NCBI GenBank assembly: GCA_022842305.1 | Contig: JALHPY010000018.1 | Coordinates: forward strand, 1 to 50,425 | Direction of reading: 5' to 3' | Source of the DNA: Rubrivivax sp. | Lineage (GTDB): Bacteria > Pseudomonadota > Gammaproteobacteria > Burkholderiales > Burkholderiaceae_C | Length of the DNA stretch: 50,425 nucleotides | Notes under the pieces: model-generated | Databases searched by the model: none | Seen by the model: the letters and a program-made list of their open reading frames with translations, nothing else | Told to the model about the DNA's origin: nothing | Part shown: positions 18,565 to 27,255 of the stretch, in pieces | Numbering within the stretch: the stretch's first letter is position 1 | How the letters are laid out: every line of letters starts with the position of its first letter | Program-made: the position numbers and the translations under genes

Positions 18565-19503
18565 TCAACCCTCCTGCAGCGCCGCCGACCGGGCGGGCTT
18601 CGTTGTGGCTGAGGCCTGAGCTTGCCGGCGCCAGTAGTTTGCCTCAGCCTCCGCTGGCGGGATGTAGCCAATGGGTTCGAGCAATCGATGGTGGTTGAAC
18701 CACGCGACCCATTCCAGGGTCGCCAGCTCGACCGCTTCGCGCGTCTTCCAGGGCCCGCGTCGGTGAATGATCTCGGCCTTGTACAGCCCGTTGATGGTCT
18801 CCGCCAGCGCGTTGTCGTAGCTGTCGCCGGTGCTGCCCACTGAGGGCTCGATCCCGGCTTCGGCCAGGCGCTCGCTGTAACGGATCGAGACGTACTGCGA
18901 GCCCCGGTCGCTGTGGTGCACCAGTTCCCCGTCACGCTCGCGCCGCCGCGCGTACAGCGCCTGCTCCAGCGCGTCGAGCACGAAGTCGGTGTGCATGCAA
19001 GTGCTGACGCGCCAGCCGACGATGCGCCTGGCGAAGACATCGATGACGAAGGCCACGTAGACAAACCCCTGCCAGGTCGACACGTAGGTGAAGTCCGCCA
19101 CCCACAGCTGGTTGGGACGCTGCGCCTTGAACTGTCGATGCACGCGGTCCAGCGGGCACGCCGCCTTGGCATTAGGCACGGTGGTGCGCACCTTCTTGCC
19201 GCGGCGCGCGCCGGCCAGGCCGCGCAGCCGCATCAGCCGCTCCACCGTGCAGCGCGCCACGGCCGTGCCTTCGCGCCGCAACTGGCGCCAGACCTTGTCC
19301 GCGCCATAGACCCGAAGGTTCTGGTCGTACACGCGCTGAACTTGAGGCGACAGCATCGCGTCGCGCGCCGCCCGTGCCGGCAGCAGCGCGGGATCCCGCC
19401 GGCGGGCCGCATGACGCCGGTACGCCGACGGGGCAACCTGCAACGCGCTGCAGATCGACTCGACCCCACAACGAGCGCGGTGCTCGTCGATGAAGGCGTT
19501 CAC
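18565..19503 (-). CDS. IS3-family transposase OrfB (integrase catalytic part)
   Basis: Carries the DDE/RNase H-like catalytic core that cuts and joins the element ends. The HTH_21-type helper region includes [22 protein letters not shown]. The triad lies in [25 protein letters not shown] and [17 protein letters not shown]. The frame overlaps OrfA in the -1 direction: GTG at 19503 overlaps the OrfA TGA at 19502-19500. The active protein may thus come from a -1 frameshift into an OrfAB fusion. The overlap lacks a classic A6G slippery run, so coupled re-initiation is also possible. Confidence 0.92.
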   Translation of the reverse strand: MNAFIDEHRARCGVESICSALQVAPSAYRRHAARRRDPALLPARAARDAMLSPQVQRVYDQNLRVYGADKVWRQLRREGTAVARCTVERLMRLRGLAGARRGKKVRTTVPNAKAACPLDRVHRQFKAQRPNQLWVADFTYVSTWQGFVYVAFVIDVFARRIVGWRVSTCMHTDFVLDALEQALYARRRERDGELVHHSDRGSQYVSIRYSERLAEAGIEPSVGSTGDSYDNALAETINGLYKAEIIHRRGPWKTREAVELATLEWVAWFNHHRLLEPIGYIPPAEAEANYWRRQAQASATTKPARSAALQEG

Positions 19504-19823
19504 TTCTTGTGTTGGCGGTCGAGCTCCGCCTGGGCGAAATACGCGCTGGCCAGCTTCAGGATCTCGTTGGTCTTGCGCAGTTCGCGAACCTCGCGTTCCA
19601 GATCCTTGATGCGCTGCTGCTCGGCCGTGGTCGGACCTGGCCGCGCGCCGCTGTCGCGCTCGCCCTGGCGTACCCAGCGCCGCAGCGTCTCGGCCGTGCA
19701 GCCGATCTTGGACGAGATCGACTCGATTGCCGCCCACTGCGACGGGTACTGGTCCTTGGCGTCGAAGACCATGCGCACCGCACGCTCCATGACCTCGGGT
19801 GAAAACTTCGGGGACTTCCTCAT
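19500..19823 (-). CDS. IS3-family transposase OrfA
   Basis: The 107-residue DNA-binding part of the transposase. It begins [20 protein letters not shown], has the helix-turn-helix [20 protein letters not shown], and ends in a leucine-zipper-like coiled coil ([20 protein letters not shown]) that mediates multimerisation in this family. It starts 23 bases inside the right inverted repeat. Confidence 0.92.
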   Translation of the reverse strand: MRKSPKFSPEVMERAVRMVFDAKDQYPSQWAAIESISSKIGCTAETLRRWVRQGERDSGARPGPTTAEQQRIKDLEREVRELRKTNEILKLASAYFAQAELDRQHKK

Positions 19824-19877
19824 CTTGGCTCCATTCTCAATCGAAGGAGCCTCCTCAAAATCCGGGGCGGTTCAGAC

Positions 19878-20760
19878 TGAGGTTGTCGGCCAATGCCCTA
19901 CTCACTGGCCAGAGTCTCCACGACTGCTTCGCAGCGTAAGGAGCCGATCGCCGCCGTTGGGCGTACGCCGGGTCAGTGCCATCAAGCCGACCTCCAGCCC
20001 GGAAGCCAGTGCCGCCATGAGTGTCAGCAATGCGTTGGCCAGCTGACCATCGTGCTTCCACCGCGCGACCGCGGGCCGCGGACCGTGTACGACCGGTCCT
20101 TCTTGGCCTGGCGGGCTCGAATCGACCCTGAACGGACATCCGCTGTCCTGATCTCGCCGCCTCAAAGTTGCCGGTCGGACCCGCACTGAGGCACCCGACG
20201 GAGGCCTCGCGACAGAGGGCACACATTGGCAGGCGGCACACAAGGCGATGGAGGAGAAGCACAGGGCTTGAGGCCGTGCTGGCTCACCACTTTTGGAGCC
20301 TTGCGAGTGAGCCATCAGCCGGCGGCCCCAGCGGGCGCCGGATGCCACCCCTCTCGTGGGACAGTGCGGCCGCGCACGGAGCGGCGTACCCAAGCCCGAC
20401 TTACGGAAGGCATTAGCCGCGCTGCCCTACTGGGGTGTCGGTAGCGCGCGGCATGCCGCCTGGTTCCATGCATCACAGCCCAGTGGGTCGGGTTTGCCTG
20501 CGACAGGGCGGGCGATGTCAGCAGCAATCCAACGTCGCCTGGTCGGCCGACTCAAAGCCAATCCGCCTTTGACAAGGTAGGGGGTTCGGCGTCCCCAATG
20601 GGAGTCATGTGTCTGCACGCGTTCGTCAGATAGCGCTGGCCGGGCGATGCAGCGGCACAACTGCTGCCACTCTGCGTGATCGTCCGCCTCTACCTCTGGC
20701 GAGTGGACCGGCTGGCCGTTGAGCACGCCGACGGCACGGATCGAGCTCCCGGCCCGGCCA
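19878..20760. other. Long stretch without a recognisable gene, right of the IS element
   Basis: About 880 bases. Open frames on both strands are present but have no family features, no consistent codon bias and no ribosome binding site. No RNA gene was recognised. The stretch looks like degraded DNA between mobile DNA and the PEP-CTERM cluster. Confidence 0.5.
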
Positions 20761-21498
20761 TCAGGCCCGGGCCGCCGCGCGCCGCCGCCAGGCCGCCAGC
20801 CCGGTCAGCCCGCCGGCCAGCAGGACCCAGCTGCCGGGCTCGGGCACGGGCTGCAGCACCACGCCGGGCTGGGTGAGCAGTTGAGCCGCCTCGCCGTGGC
20901 GGAAGTCCAGGGTCGCTGTCAGAGTGGTGGCCATGCTGCCGCCGTTCATCAGGTCGGCGCGGGCATAGTCCACCGCCGACAGCGCGTTCCAGTTGCTGTC
21001 GGCAAACAGCAGATTGGCGTCGGCATAGGCCCAGGCATCCTGCTGGCCGGCGCCGGTGGCCACCTGGGCTTGCATGGCCACCGAGACGTCGACGCGACCC
21101 TCGCCGATGAACAGCATGCGCCCCTCGCGGACCACCCGGCTGCCTACCTTGGGCCCGCCGGTGGCGCTGCTGGTGACGAACAGCGTCTCGGCGTCATAGG
21201 CGCCCTGGGTGCTGAAGCCGGCACGCACGGCGGTGAAGCCGCCGCTGCTGGTCCAGTCGTTGTGCAGCGATGACTCCGGCAGAAAGCCGGTGCCGTCGAC
21301 GAAGCTGAAGGAAGAGGTCTGCTGCCAGTCCCACTGGAAGCCGGCGTCGATGCCGTCGACGGGGTTGGTGTCAGTGACGGTGATGGCCAGGCTCTGCCAG
21401 TTCACCTGCACGCTGCCTGTCACCTGGGCATGGGCGGCGGGCAGCAGCAAGGCAGCGAGCAGGGCAGTGGCGGCGGGCGCAAGGCGGGGCAGCGGCAT
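20761..21498 (-). CDS. PEP-CTERM sorting-domain protein
   Basis: A 245-residue secreted protein with a signal peptide (AATALLAALLLPAAHAQ, residues 8-25), a beta-rich unknown middle, and the C-terminal tripartite sorting signal: PVPEPGSWVLLAGG, hydrophobic helix and WRRRAAARA. The ATG at 21498 follows GGAG with 8 bases spacing; an in-frame ATG at 21531 is less likely. The protein should be processed by an exosortase encoded elsewhere. Its 3' end is at the left edge of the PEP-CTERM cluster. Confidence 0.85.
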   Translation of the reverse strand: MPLPRLAPAATALLAALLLPAAHAQVTGSVQVNWQSLAITVTDTNPVDGIDAGFQWDWQQTSSFSFVDGTGFLPESSLHNDWTSSGGFTAVRAGFSTQGAYDAETLFVTSSATGGPKVGSRVVREGRMLFIGEGRVDVSVAMQAQVATGAGQQDAWAYADANLLFADSNWNALSAVDYARADLMNGGSMATTLTATLDFRHGEAAQLLTQPGVVLQPVPEPGSWVLLAGGLTGLAAWRRRAAARA

Positions 21499-21841
21499 AG
21501 CGTAGGCTCCGGAAGATGGGTTGGCGCACATGCTGGCGCGGCGCGGCCGCCGGTTCATGCGCAGGGGTAAGGATGCAGGGCGGCGACGATCCCCCGCGCT
21601 GTGGATGGGGCCGCCATTGGCGGCCAAGCCGCGCGCGCCGGCCTCATACTGAGCCACGGCACCGGCGATCCAATGAGTCAATTGCAGAGGTTCCTGGTCA
21701 GCAATGCCGCGGCGGCAAGGCCATTGAACCCGGCTGTTGGCGCCGGTGTCGCCTTCAGCCATTTGCCGGCATCGCGATGAGCCTGTCATAAGCACTCTAG
21801 TCCTTGACTGCACGGCCATAACTGGCACTCGTGCTGGCTCA
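21499..21841. other. Intergenic region upstream of a PEP-CTERM gene
   Basis: Holds a 7-bp hairpin GGCCGCC (21609-21615) / GGCGGCC (21619-21625) that may end the upstream minus-strand transcript. No gene is visible; a promoter for the 20761-21498 gene should lie here, but no clear hexamers were found. Confidence 0.4.
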
Positions 21842-22687
21842 TCAGACCACCGGCACGTGGCTCAAAGCGGTACCGGCAGGCACACGCCGCCGACCGGTCG
21901 ACCAGGCGAGCAGCCCGATGCCACCTGCCAGCAGCGCCCAGCTCGATGGCTCGGGTACCGGACTCAAAAACACGCCCGAGCGTGAACTCATCGACATGCC
22001 AGGGGCCAGCTCAAAACTCATCGTGGCCGTGTTGTTGAAGAAGATCGCCATGTTGTTGCTGCCGACGGCCTCCAGATCGCTGGAGAGTCTGTAGGGCGTG
22101 TTCGCCTCCACGTTGAAGGCAAAGCTAGTGTCGAAAGAGGGCAGTCCCAAAGCGGGCGACGCTGTGCAATTGACGATGGCCGGGCAGCGGAGTTGAGTCA
22201 CCGGCACCCCGCCGGACGCTGTGCTGAAGGTCAGCGCAACCTGCCCGCCGCGCTGGCCATCGGCTGTGCCCATCTCGATACCGTAGGCCAGACTGCCCCG
22301 CGAGTCGGAACCCAGCCAGAACGCTTCACCGTGCACCTGGGTGCGCAGGGTCACAACGCCTTTGGTGCTGAAGGTGAGGATGTCGCTGTAGGCTGCACGC
22401 GACCGGATCGCGCCGCCGTAACCTGCATTGTCAGGGCCCAGGGCCACCCCCAACTGGCCCGCGCTGGCCGCGACGCGACCTTCGATGTGGTACTCCCTGG
22501 CCGGATTTCGATAGCTGCCCAGGATGTTGTACTCACTGAGCCGCACGACATTGAGCAAGGTGGGGTTCGGCCCCCCCGTGTCGAAGCCGAAAAAGCCCGA
22601 GCCGTCGAGAAGGGCTTCCTGCGCGTGGCCGCTACAGGACACCGCCAACAGGCCAACGGCCAAAGACCAGCGAGACAGTGGGTGCAT
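21842..22687 (-). CDS. PEP-CTERM sorting-domain protein
   Basis: A 281-residue secreted protein. It has a signal peptide (SLAVGLLAVSCSGHAQ), an unknown beta-rich domain with two cysteines (RCPAIVNCTASP), and a sorting signal SPVPEPSSWALLAGGIGLLAW. After the Arg cluster (TGRRR) there is an unusually long tail of about 13 residues, VPAGTALSHVPVV. The ATG at 22687 is placed 6 bases after GGAG. It follows the sugar dehydrogenase gene by 122 bases on the same strand. Confidence 0.82.
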   Translation of the reverse strand: MHPLSRWSLAVGLLAVSCSGHAQEALLDGSGFFGFDTGGPNPTLLNVVRLSEYNILGSYRNPAREYHIEGRVAASAGQLGVALGPDNAGYGGAIRSRAAYSDILTFSTKGVVTLRTQVHGEAFWLGSDSRGSLAYGIEMGTADGQRGGQVALTFSTASGGVPVTQLRCPAIVNCTASPALGLPSFDTSFAFNVEANTPYRLSSDLEAVGSNNMAIFFNNTATMSFELAPGMSMSSRSGVFLSPVPEPSSWALLAGGIGLLAWSTGRRRVPAGTALSHVPVV

Positions 22688-22809
22688 GATCAGCTCCATC
22701 CAAGGTGCGAGGACGCTCGGCACCTGTCCTGTAGCGGAGACCTTCGGGTCCCGCACCAATCAATTGAAAAGCTTTGCGGCGCTGCTGGCGCCCAGTTGAG
22801 CAAGGCGGG

Positions 22810-24324
22810 TTAGGGCGCCCGGCTGATTCGGTAGATGGCGTTGTCGGTGAGCGACACCACGTACAAGCTGCCGTCGGGTGCCTGCTGAATGTCGGTGACG
22901 GTGCCGAAGCCGCGGCCGATGATCATCGTCTCGCTCTCAGTGCCCTCGAACTTCTGAGTGCGGAACAGGCCGTCGGCCACCTTGTCGGCCAGTCTTGGGT
23001 CGGCAGTGTTATCGACATTCAGGCGATCGACCGTCAGTCTTATGCGATAGAGGCTGCCGCCGGTGCCGCCAACCTGGGAGAAGGCACGTGCAGAGCCCAT
23101 CCACAAGGTGTTCTGGTTGGCCAGGCCCAGCGCTTCGCCAAGAACAAAGGCCGCCCCCGATGGGCCGACCTCATAGCGCCAGCTGAACTCCGGGTCTTTG
23201 TAGACCGCGCCCGGCATCATGAACAGGCGCGGTGCAGCGCCAGCCGGGTTGTAGGCCGCGCGGCTGGGCGGATAGCGCACTTGCTGCAGCGCCCGGCCGT
23301 ACTGCAACATCTCGATGGCTTTCCAGTCGAAGATGCGGCTGATCGGCCCGGCGAACTGGATCCAGCCGCCGTTCAGGCCGGGCACCACGCGATTCAGCTC
23401 GGCATAGGCGTCGTCGGCGTTCTCGCTGGCCCACAGCTCGCCGGTGTTCGGGTCGAAGGCCATGCCGAAGCCGTTGCGGTGGCCATAGGAAAAGACTTTC
23501 TGGAGGTTGGCGCCGACCTGACCGCCGATGGAAGCCCCGACCGCAAAGAACGGGTTGTCAGAGGGAACGGTGCCGTCGTCGTTCAGGCGCAGGATGACAC
23601 CGCTCAGATGGGCATCGTCGGGCTCCGGGCCGCCGAAAGTGTCGTCCACCTGCGGAGCGCGGATGAACGGCCCGTTGACCAGGTTCTGCATCCAGCCGCG
23701 CCGGCCCAGGTCGCCAACGAACACATGCAGCTTGCCGCCGGGCCCGAAGCGAATCACGCCGCCGTTGTGGTTGCCGTTCTCGTTGAGGTTGTTGGTTCCG
23801 GGCTGGCCGGGAACGGGGATGTTGTCGGTCTGCCGCGCGCGCAGCCGCAGCAGCGTGCGGTCGAACACCAGGCTGCTGCCGTCCCAGGCAAAGCGGTCGA
23901 GCCGGTTGCCCAGCAGCGGCACGTCGGCCACGGCCGTGCTGTCCACGCCCGACAGGCTTTCAGTCCAGCGCACGTACACGTAGGGCGTGGATGGAAAGTC
24001 TGGATGAAGAGCCGCGCTCAGCAGGCCACGTTCCGAAGCGCTGTTGACCGCCAGATCCAGAACCGGCGTGGTTTGCAGCACGCCGTTGGTCACGCGCTTG
24101 ATCTGGCCACTGGCTTTCTCCAGCACCAGATAGTCGTTGGCCTGAAGAAAGACGATGCCGATGGGCTGGCTCAGCCCGGTAGCCAGTGGTGTTTCCACCT
24201 GCAGGCTCGGGTCGAGCACGGTTGCCGGGATGGAGTCTGACCAGGACGGCGTGGACAGGACGAGGCCGGCGATCAGTGCGGCGGCGAAGTGCGGGCGGCG
24301 GGAAATCTGCGGGAATCGCGGCAT
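22810..24324 (-). CDS. Secreted PQQ-dependent sugar dehydrogenase-like beta-propeller
   Basis: A 504-residue periplasmic or extracellular six-bladed propeller of the soluble glucose/sorbosone dehydrogenase family, which oxidises sugars with pyrroloquinoline quinone. A signal peptide covers residues 1-29 (LIAGLVLSTPSWS). Family motifs are LATGLSQPIGIVFL, GLLSAALHPDF, NHNGGVIRFGPGGKLHVFVGD (first conserved His), YGHRNGFGMAFDPNTGELWASEN and DGSLYVVSLTDNAIYRISR. It has no PEP-CTERM tail of its own. It starts 45 bases after a PEP-CTERM gene, so both are likely in one operon. The true substrate and cofactor use are inferred from the family. Confidence 0.87.
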   Translation of the reverse strand: MPRFPQISRRPHFAAALIAGLVLSTPSWSDSIPATVLDPSLQVETPLATGLSQPIGIVFLQANDYLVLEKASGQIKRVTNGVLQTTPVLDLAVNSASERGLLSAALHPDFPSTPYVYVRWTESLSGVDSTAVADVPLLGNRLDRFAWDGSSLVFDRTLLRLRARQTDNIPVPGQPGTNNLNENGNHNGGVIRFGPGGKLHVFVGDLGRRGWMQNLVNGPFIRAPQVDDTFGGPEPDDAHLSGVILRLNDDGTVPSDNPFFAVGASIGGQVGANLQKVFSYGHRNGFGMAFDPNTGELWASENADDAYAELNRVVPGLNGGWIQFAGPISRIFDWKAIEMLQYGRALQQVRYPPSRAAYNPAGAAPRLFMMPGAVYKDPEFSWRYEVGPSGAAFVLGEALGLANQNTLWMGSARAFSQVGGTGGSLYRIRLTVDRLNVDNTADPRLADKVADGLFRTQKFEGTESETMIIGRGFGTVTDIQQAPDGSLYVVSLTDNAIYRISRAP

Positions 24325-24369
24325 GTGCGGTCTCCAGTGGGGCTGCGGGTGTAGGCGATCGTCAAGCGC

Positions 24370-25089
24370 TCAGGCGCGGCGACGGCTGCAGGCCAGCCCC
24401 AACAAGGCCAGGCCGGCGAGTGCGAACGAGCCGGGCTCGGGCACGGCAGTCCCTCCGGTGATGCGAACGTCGTCCACGCCCAACTGGAACGGGAAGACGT
24501 TGTCCGTCTCGGCAAAGCGCAGCCGCAGGGTCTGGCCGTCATTGGCCGCGAGCACGGCGGTTATGTCGGCACTGATGGTGTGGTAGCTGGTGTCCAGGGT
24601 CGCGTCCGTGGTGGCGAAGAGCGTGAGCAGGACGTCGGCAGCAGCCACGCTGAACGGATCGGCGCTGGCCTTGAGGATGTCGACGCGGGCCTGCTGGTTG
24701 ATGGCTGCGACGGAAAAATCAAGGGTGTTGGGCGAGCCAAACAGCCCGGCGCGGTTGCCGAGAAAGAGTTGGAAGCTCAGCGTGGCCGGCCCGGCGGAGG
24801 CCACGAAGTCCTGGTACAGCACGTGCGCGCCGGGTCCGTTGCTGTCGGTCATCGCAGCCTGGCTGCCCTCGGGCGGTGCTGGTACCGTGTCCAAGAAGAC
24901 CGGGGACTGGGTGCCGGACTGGATGAAGAAGGTCCCATCCCCACCGAGCTGGTCGACCCGGGTCCAGCCCGTAAATCCGCTTTCAAAGCCACCGTTGACG
25001 ATGACCGGCGCCGCCAATGCAGGGGTGATGCAGACGCTGGCCGACAACGCGGCCAATAACGCAAGACTGCGTGAAGGAAACGGGGACAT
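24370..25089 (-). CDS. PEP-CTERM sorting-domain protein with carbohydrate-binding-like fold
   Basis: A 239-residue secreted protein. It has a signal peptide (ALLAALSASVCITPALAA), a jelly-roll-like domain beginning VNGGFESGFTGWTRVD and ending RLRFAETDNVFPFQLGVDDVRIT, and a sorting signal AVPEPGSFALAGLALLGLACSRRRA. The N-GGFE-GW opening is common in secreted carbohydrate-binding-like domains. The start follows GGAGG. It heads the probable operon with the PQQ sugar dehydrogenase gene 45 bases downstream, hinting at a role around polysaccharide. Confidence 0.87.
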   Translation of the reverse strand: MSPFPSRSLALLAALSASVCITPALAAPVIVNGGFESGFTGWTRVDQLGGDGTFFIQSGTQSPVFLDTVPAPPEGSQAAMTDSNGPGAHVLYQDFVASAGPATLSFQLFLGNRAGLFGSPNTLDFSVAAINQQARVDILKASADPFSVAAADVLLTLFATTDATLDTSYHTISADITAVLAANDGQTLRLRFAETDNVFPFQLGVDDVRITGGTAVPEPGSFALAGLALLGLACSRRRA

Positions 25090-25441
25090 TGGAACCTCCG
25101 GTTATGTGCTGCTAACTCAATATCTGAATGTACGGGTGTCGGACGTATTTCTGCTCACCTTAACTAATGACGCCACGCAGTTGGTAGGCTGCGCGCTGGG
25201 CAGATGGCCATCGCGGTATGCCATCGCAGCCTCTGTGCGAACAAGCCCTGTGCATTGAAATGCTCGTAGCGCCCCTGCACTCGTTCCGCGTAAACCATAG
25301 CCACTCAGTTACGCGGTCTTCTTTGCCTGACCAGCGTTCCAGTTTTGCTGCGACCTTCGGCGGGCTGCCGTAGCCCAGCATGGAGTGAGGCGCCGACGCC
25401 CCCTGCCATTGCCAGCCTCCGTTGGACCCGCCGCTGCCACA
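25090..25441. other. Intergenic region with a possible IS3 transposase scrap
   Basis: Promoter space for the 24370-25089 gene. On the minus strand, about 25330-25410 reads PHSMLGYGSPPKVAAKL, resembling the extreme C terminus of IS3-family transposases. The match is short and no other part of a transposase is visible. Otherwise nothing is recognised. Confidence 0.35.
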
Positions 25442-26113
25442 TCAAACTGGGCCAACCGGCGCCCTAGCCAGAACGCCGCGCCGCCGCGCCAGGCCGCCCA
25501 CCGCCACCAGGCCGGCCAGCAACATGGTCACCGTCGAGGCTTCGGGCACGCTGGCCACCTGGCCGAAGACCAGGTTGTCCAGGCCCAGGTCGCCGAAGTC
25601 GTCAACCATGATGCGCAGCCCCAGTGACGACCGGATGGGCTGCGCCGGGTAGCTCAGCACCGTGTTGGTCCCAAAGGTGAACAGCCCCGTGTCAAGGAAG
25701 CTGTTGGACGCGAGGTCGATGACGCGGATGCGGCTGTTGGGATAGGAAGACACCGACCAGCCGGCAACCTGAAAACCCATCAGCACGACGTCGAAGCCGG
25801 CGTCGGGCGTTAGCTGCACATAGCCCGGCACGTTGAACGAGCTGTGGCCCAGCGCGTTGACCAGGCTCGCATAGCCGGAAGCGTAGATGGTGAAGTTTGA
25901 GTTGTTGTTGGTGACGAAGTCCACCACGATGTTGGGCGTGGCACCGCCGGCACTGCCATAGCCGCTGCCGAAGCTGCTGACGCGGTCACCGTACGAGGCG
26001 TTGACGCCCGTGAGGCTGAAGCTGGGGATGTTGAAGTTCAGCTCGGTGGCCTGGCCGGCGCCGGACAGTGCCAGCAGGGCAGCGAAACTTGTGGCCTGGA
26101 TCAACTTGTGCAT
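25442..26113 (-). CDS. PEP-CTERM protein, tandem paralogue 2
   Basis: A 223-residue secreted protein with signal peptide MHKLIQATSFAALLALSGAG (cleavage near QA|TE), a middle domain of unknown function and a VPEAS-type sorting signal: VPEASTVTMLLAGLVAVGGL followed by ARRRG. The ATG at 26113 follows AGGAG. It lies 51 bases after the paralogue at 26165-26845, with which it shares the whole architecture. The last 60 residues or so are nearly identical. The two are clearly a tandem duplication in one transcript. Confidence 0.86.
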   Translation of the reverse strand: MHKLIQATSFAALLALSGAGQATELNFNIPSFSLTGVNASYGDRVSSFGSGYGSAGGATPNIVVDFVTNNNSNFTIYASGYASLVNALGHSSFNVPGYVQLTPDAGFDVVLMGFQVAGWSVSSYPNSRIRVIDLASNSFLDTGLFTFGTNTVLSYPAQPIRSSLGLRIMVDDFGDLGLDNLVFGQVASVPEASTVTMLLAGLVAVGGLARRRGVLARAPVGPV

Positions 26114-26164
26114 GCGGGTGCTCCTGGAGTTGGTGAAATCGCCTTCGGTCATCGCATCCTCCCG

Positions 26165-26845
26165 TCAGGCAGCTTGAGGCTGTGGCGGGACGGCGGCCGC
26201 GGAACCCCGCGCCCCTCGCCGCCGCGCCAGGCCACCCACCGCCACCAGGCCGGCCAGCATCATGGTCACGGTCGAGGCCTCAGGCACGCTGGCCACCTGT
26301 CCGAAGACCAGGTTGTCCAGGCCCAGGTCGCCGAAGTCCTCGACCCGGATGTGCAGCCCCACTGACGATCGGATGGGCTGGCCAGGGAAGGTCAGCACCG
26401 TTTGGGGCTGAAAACTGAACACCCCCGTGTCGAACAAGTTGTTGCCCACCAGGTCGAAGACGCGGATGCGGCTGTTGTCATAGACATCCCCGCCCCAGGC
26501 GGCAACCTGGAAGCTCATCAGCACGACGTCGAAGCCGGCGTCGGGCGTCAGCTGCACATGGCCCGGGGAGTCGAAGAGGCCATGGCCCAGCGCTTGGATC
26601 AGGCTGGCGTAGCCGCTCGGATAGATGGAGAAGGGGAGGTTGTTGAAGGCCTGGAAATCCACCTCGATGTTGGGCGTGGGGCCGCCCGCGCTGCCATAGG
26701 AGCCGCCGAAGCTGGTGATGCGGTCGCCATACGAGGCGTTGGCGCCTGTGAGGTTGACGACGTTGAAGTTCAACTCGGTGGCCTGGCTGGCGCCGGCCAG
26801 CGACACAAGGGCGGCAAAGCCCGCGGCTTGGATCAGCTTGTTCAT
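26165..26845 (-). CDS. PEP-CTERM protein, tandem paralogue 1
   Basis: A 226-residue secreted protein beginning MNKLIQAAGFAALVSLAGAS, with a domain of unknown function containing NASYGDRITSFGGSYGSAGG and QLTPDAGFDVVLMSFQVA. The sorting signal is VPEASTVTMMLAGLVAVGGL then ARRRG. The start at 26845 follows AGGAG with 8 bases spacing. It is the first gene of the pair and has a 410-base upstream region that contains an inverted repeat. The SARP-type regulator gene lies beyond that region on the same strand. Confidence 0.87.
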   Translation of the reverse strand: MNKLIQAAGFAALVSLAGASQATELNFNVVNLTGANASYGDRITSFGGSYGSAGGPTPNIEVDFQAFNNLPFSIYPSGYASLIQALGHGLFDSPGHVQLTPDAGFDVVLMSFQVAAWGGDVYDNSRIRVFDLVGNNLFDTGVFSFQPQTVLTFPGQPIRSSVGLHIRVEDFGDLGLDNLVFGQVASVPEASTVTMMLAGLVAVGGLARRRGARGSAAAVPPQPQAA

Positions 26846-27255
26846 GAAGGTGCTCCTGGGGTTTGAAGGACGGACCCGACGGCCAGCTGGCGGGCTTGAG
26901 GCAAGTGCGACACGGTGTTCTTTGGCTGAAGCGCAACCCGCAACGGGCAGCACGCCGCCATCGTTGCGGCGCAGGCGTCACGCAAGCGTCACCGCAGACG
27001 CAAACCGCACCCCTAGAAGTAGGGGGGGGATCACGGCCCGTCAGCAGCGCCCGGTGCGGCGCCACCGCGCCGCGGAGGCGGGTCTGGAAGACCCCGGCCC
27101 GCAAGAGAGCGCCGGCGCCAAGCCCCGTCAGCTCATGTCGACGCAGCGCGATCCTCACGGGCGCGTTGATGAGGTCGGTCTAGGCCTCTACCCCAGGGAC
27201 GACGCAGCTCGTTTGCCGCGGGGCACTCTTGACGCGACTGGGCAGCAGTGGAAGG
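26846..27255. other. Upstream region of the paralogue pair
   Basis: A 410-base non-coding region. It should hold the promoter of the two PEP-CTERM paralogues and the end of the regulator transcript. The only clear structure is the inverted repeat at 27010-27025. No sigma-54 type -24/-12 promoter was found. Confidence 0.45.
27010..27025. promoter_or_regulatory. Inverted repeat CCCCTA-N4-TAGGGG
   Basis: A 6-bp perfect inverted repeat with GAAG spacer, 165 bases upstream of the first PEP-CTERM paralogue. It contains the heptamer-like AGAAGTA / TACTTCT, loosely like NarL/LuxR-type half sites. Operator function is inferred. Confidence 0.4.

Larger units (their letters stand above)
18424..19874 (-). 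mobile_element. Complete IS3-family insertion sequence (IS51-like group)
   Basis: A 1451-bp element with two overlapping transposase frames. The left end TGAACCGCACCGGGTTTCGA (from 18424) and the inverted right end TGAACCGCCCCGGATTTTGA (ending at 19874) match over 26 bases with three mismatches. The same 3-base sequence GAC flanks both ends (18421-18423 and 19875-19877), a direct target duplication of the size IS3 elements make. All catalytic residues are present, so the copy may still be active. Group assignment rests on OrfA resemblance to IS1203/IS629 from memory. Confidence 0.92.

Noticed and set aside
19902-20393. Minus-strand 163-codon frame right of the IS element
   Set aside because: No family features, no start signals and inconsistent codon bias; treated as non-coding.
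25330-25410. IS3 transposase remnant as a firm pseudogene
   Set aside because: Only about 17 residues look like the C terminus of such transposases; too short to annotate as a gene, so it is only mentioned in the intergenic entry.
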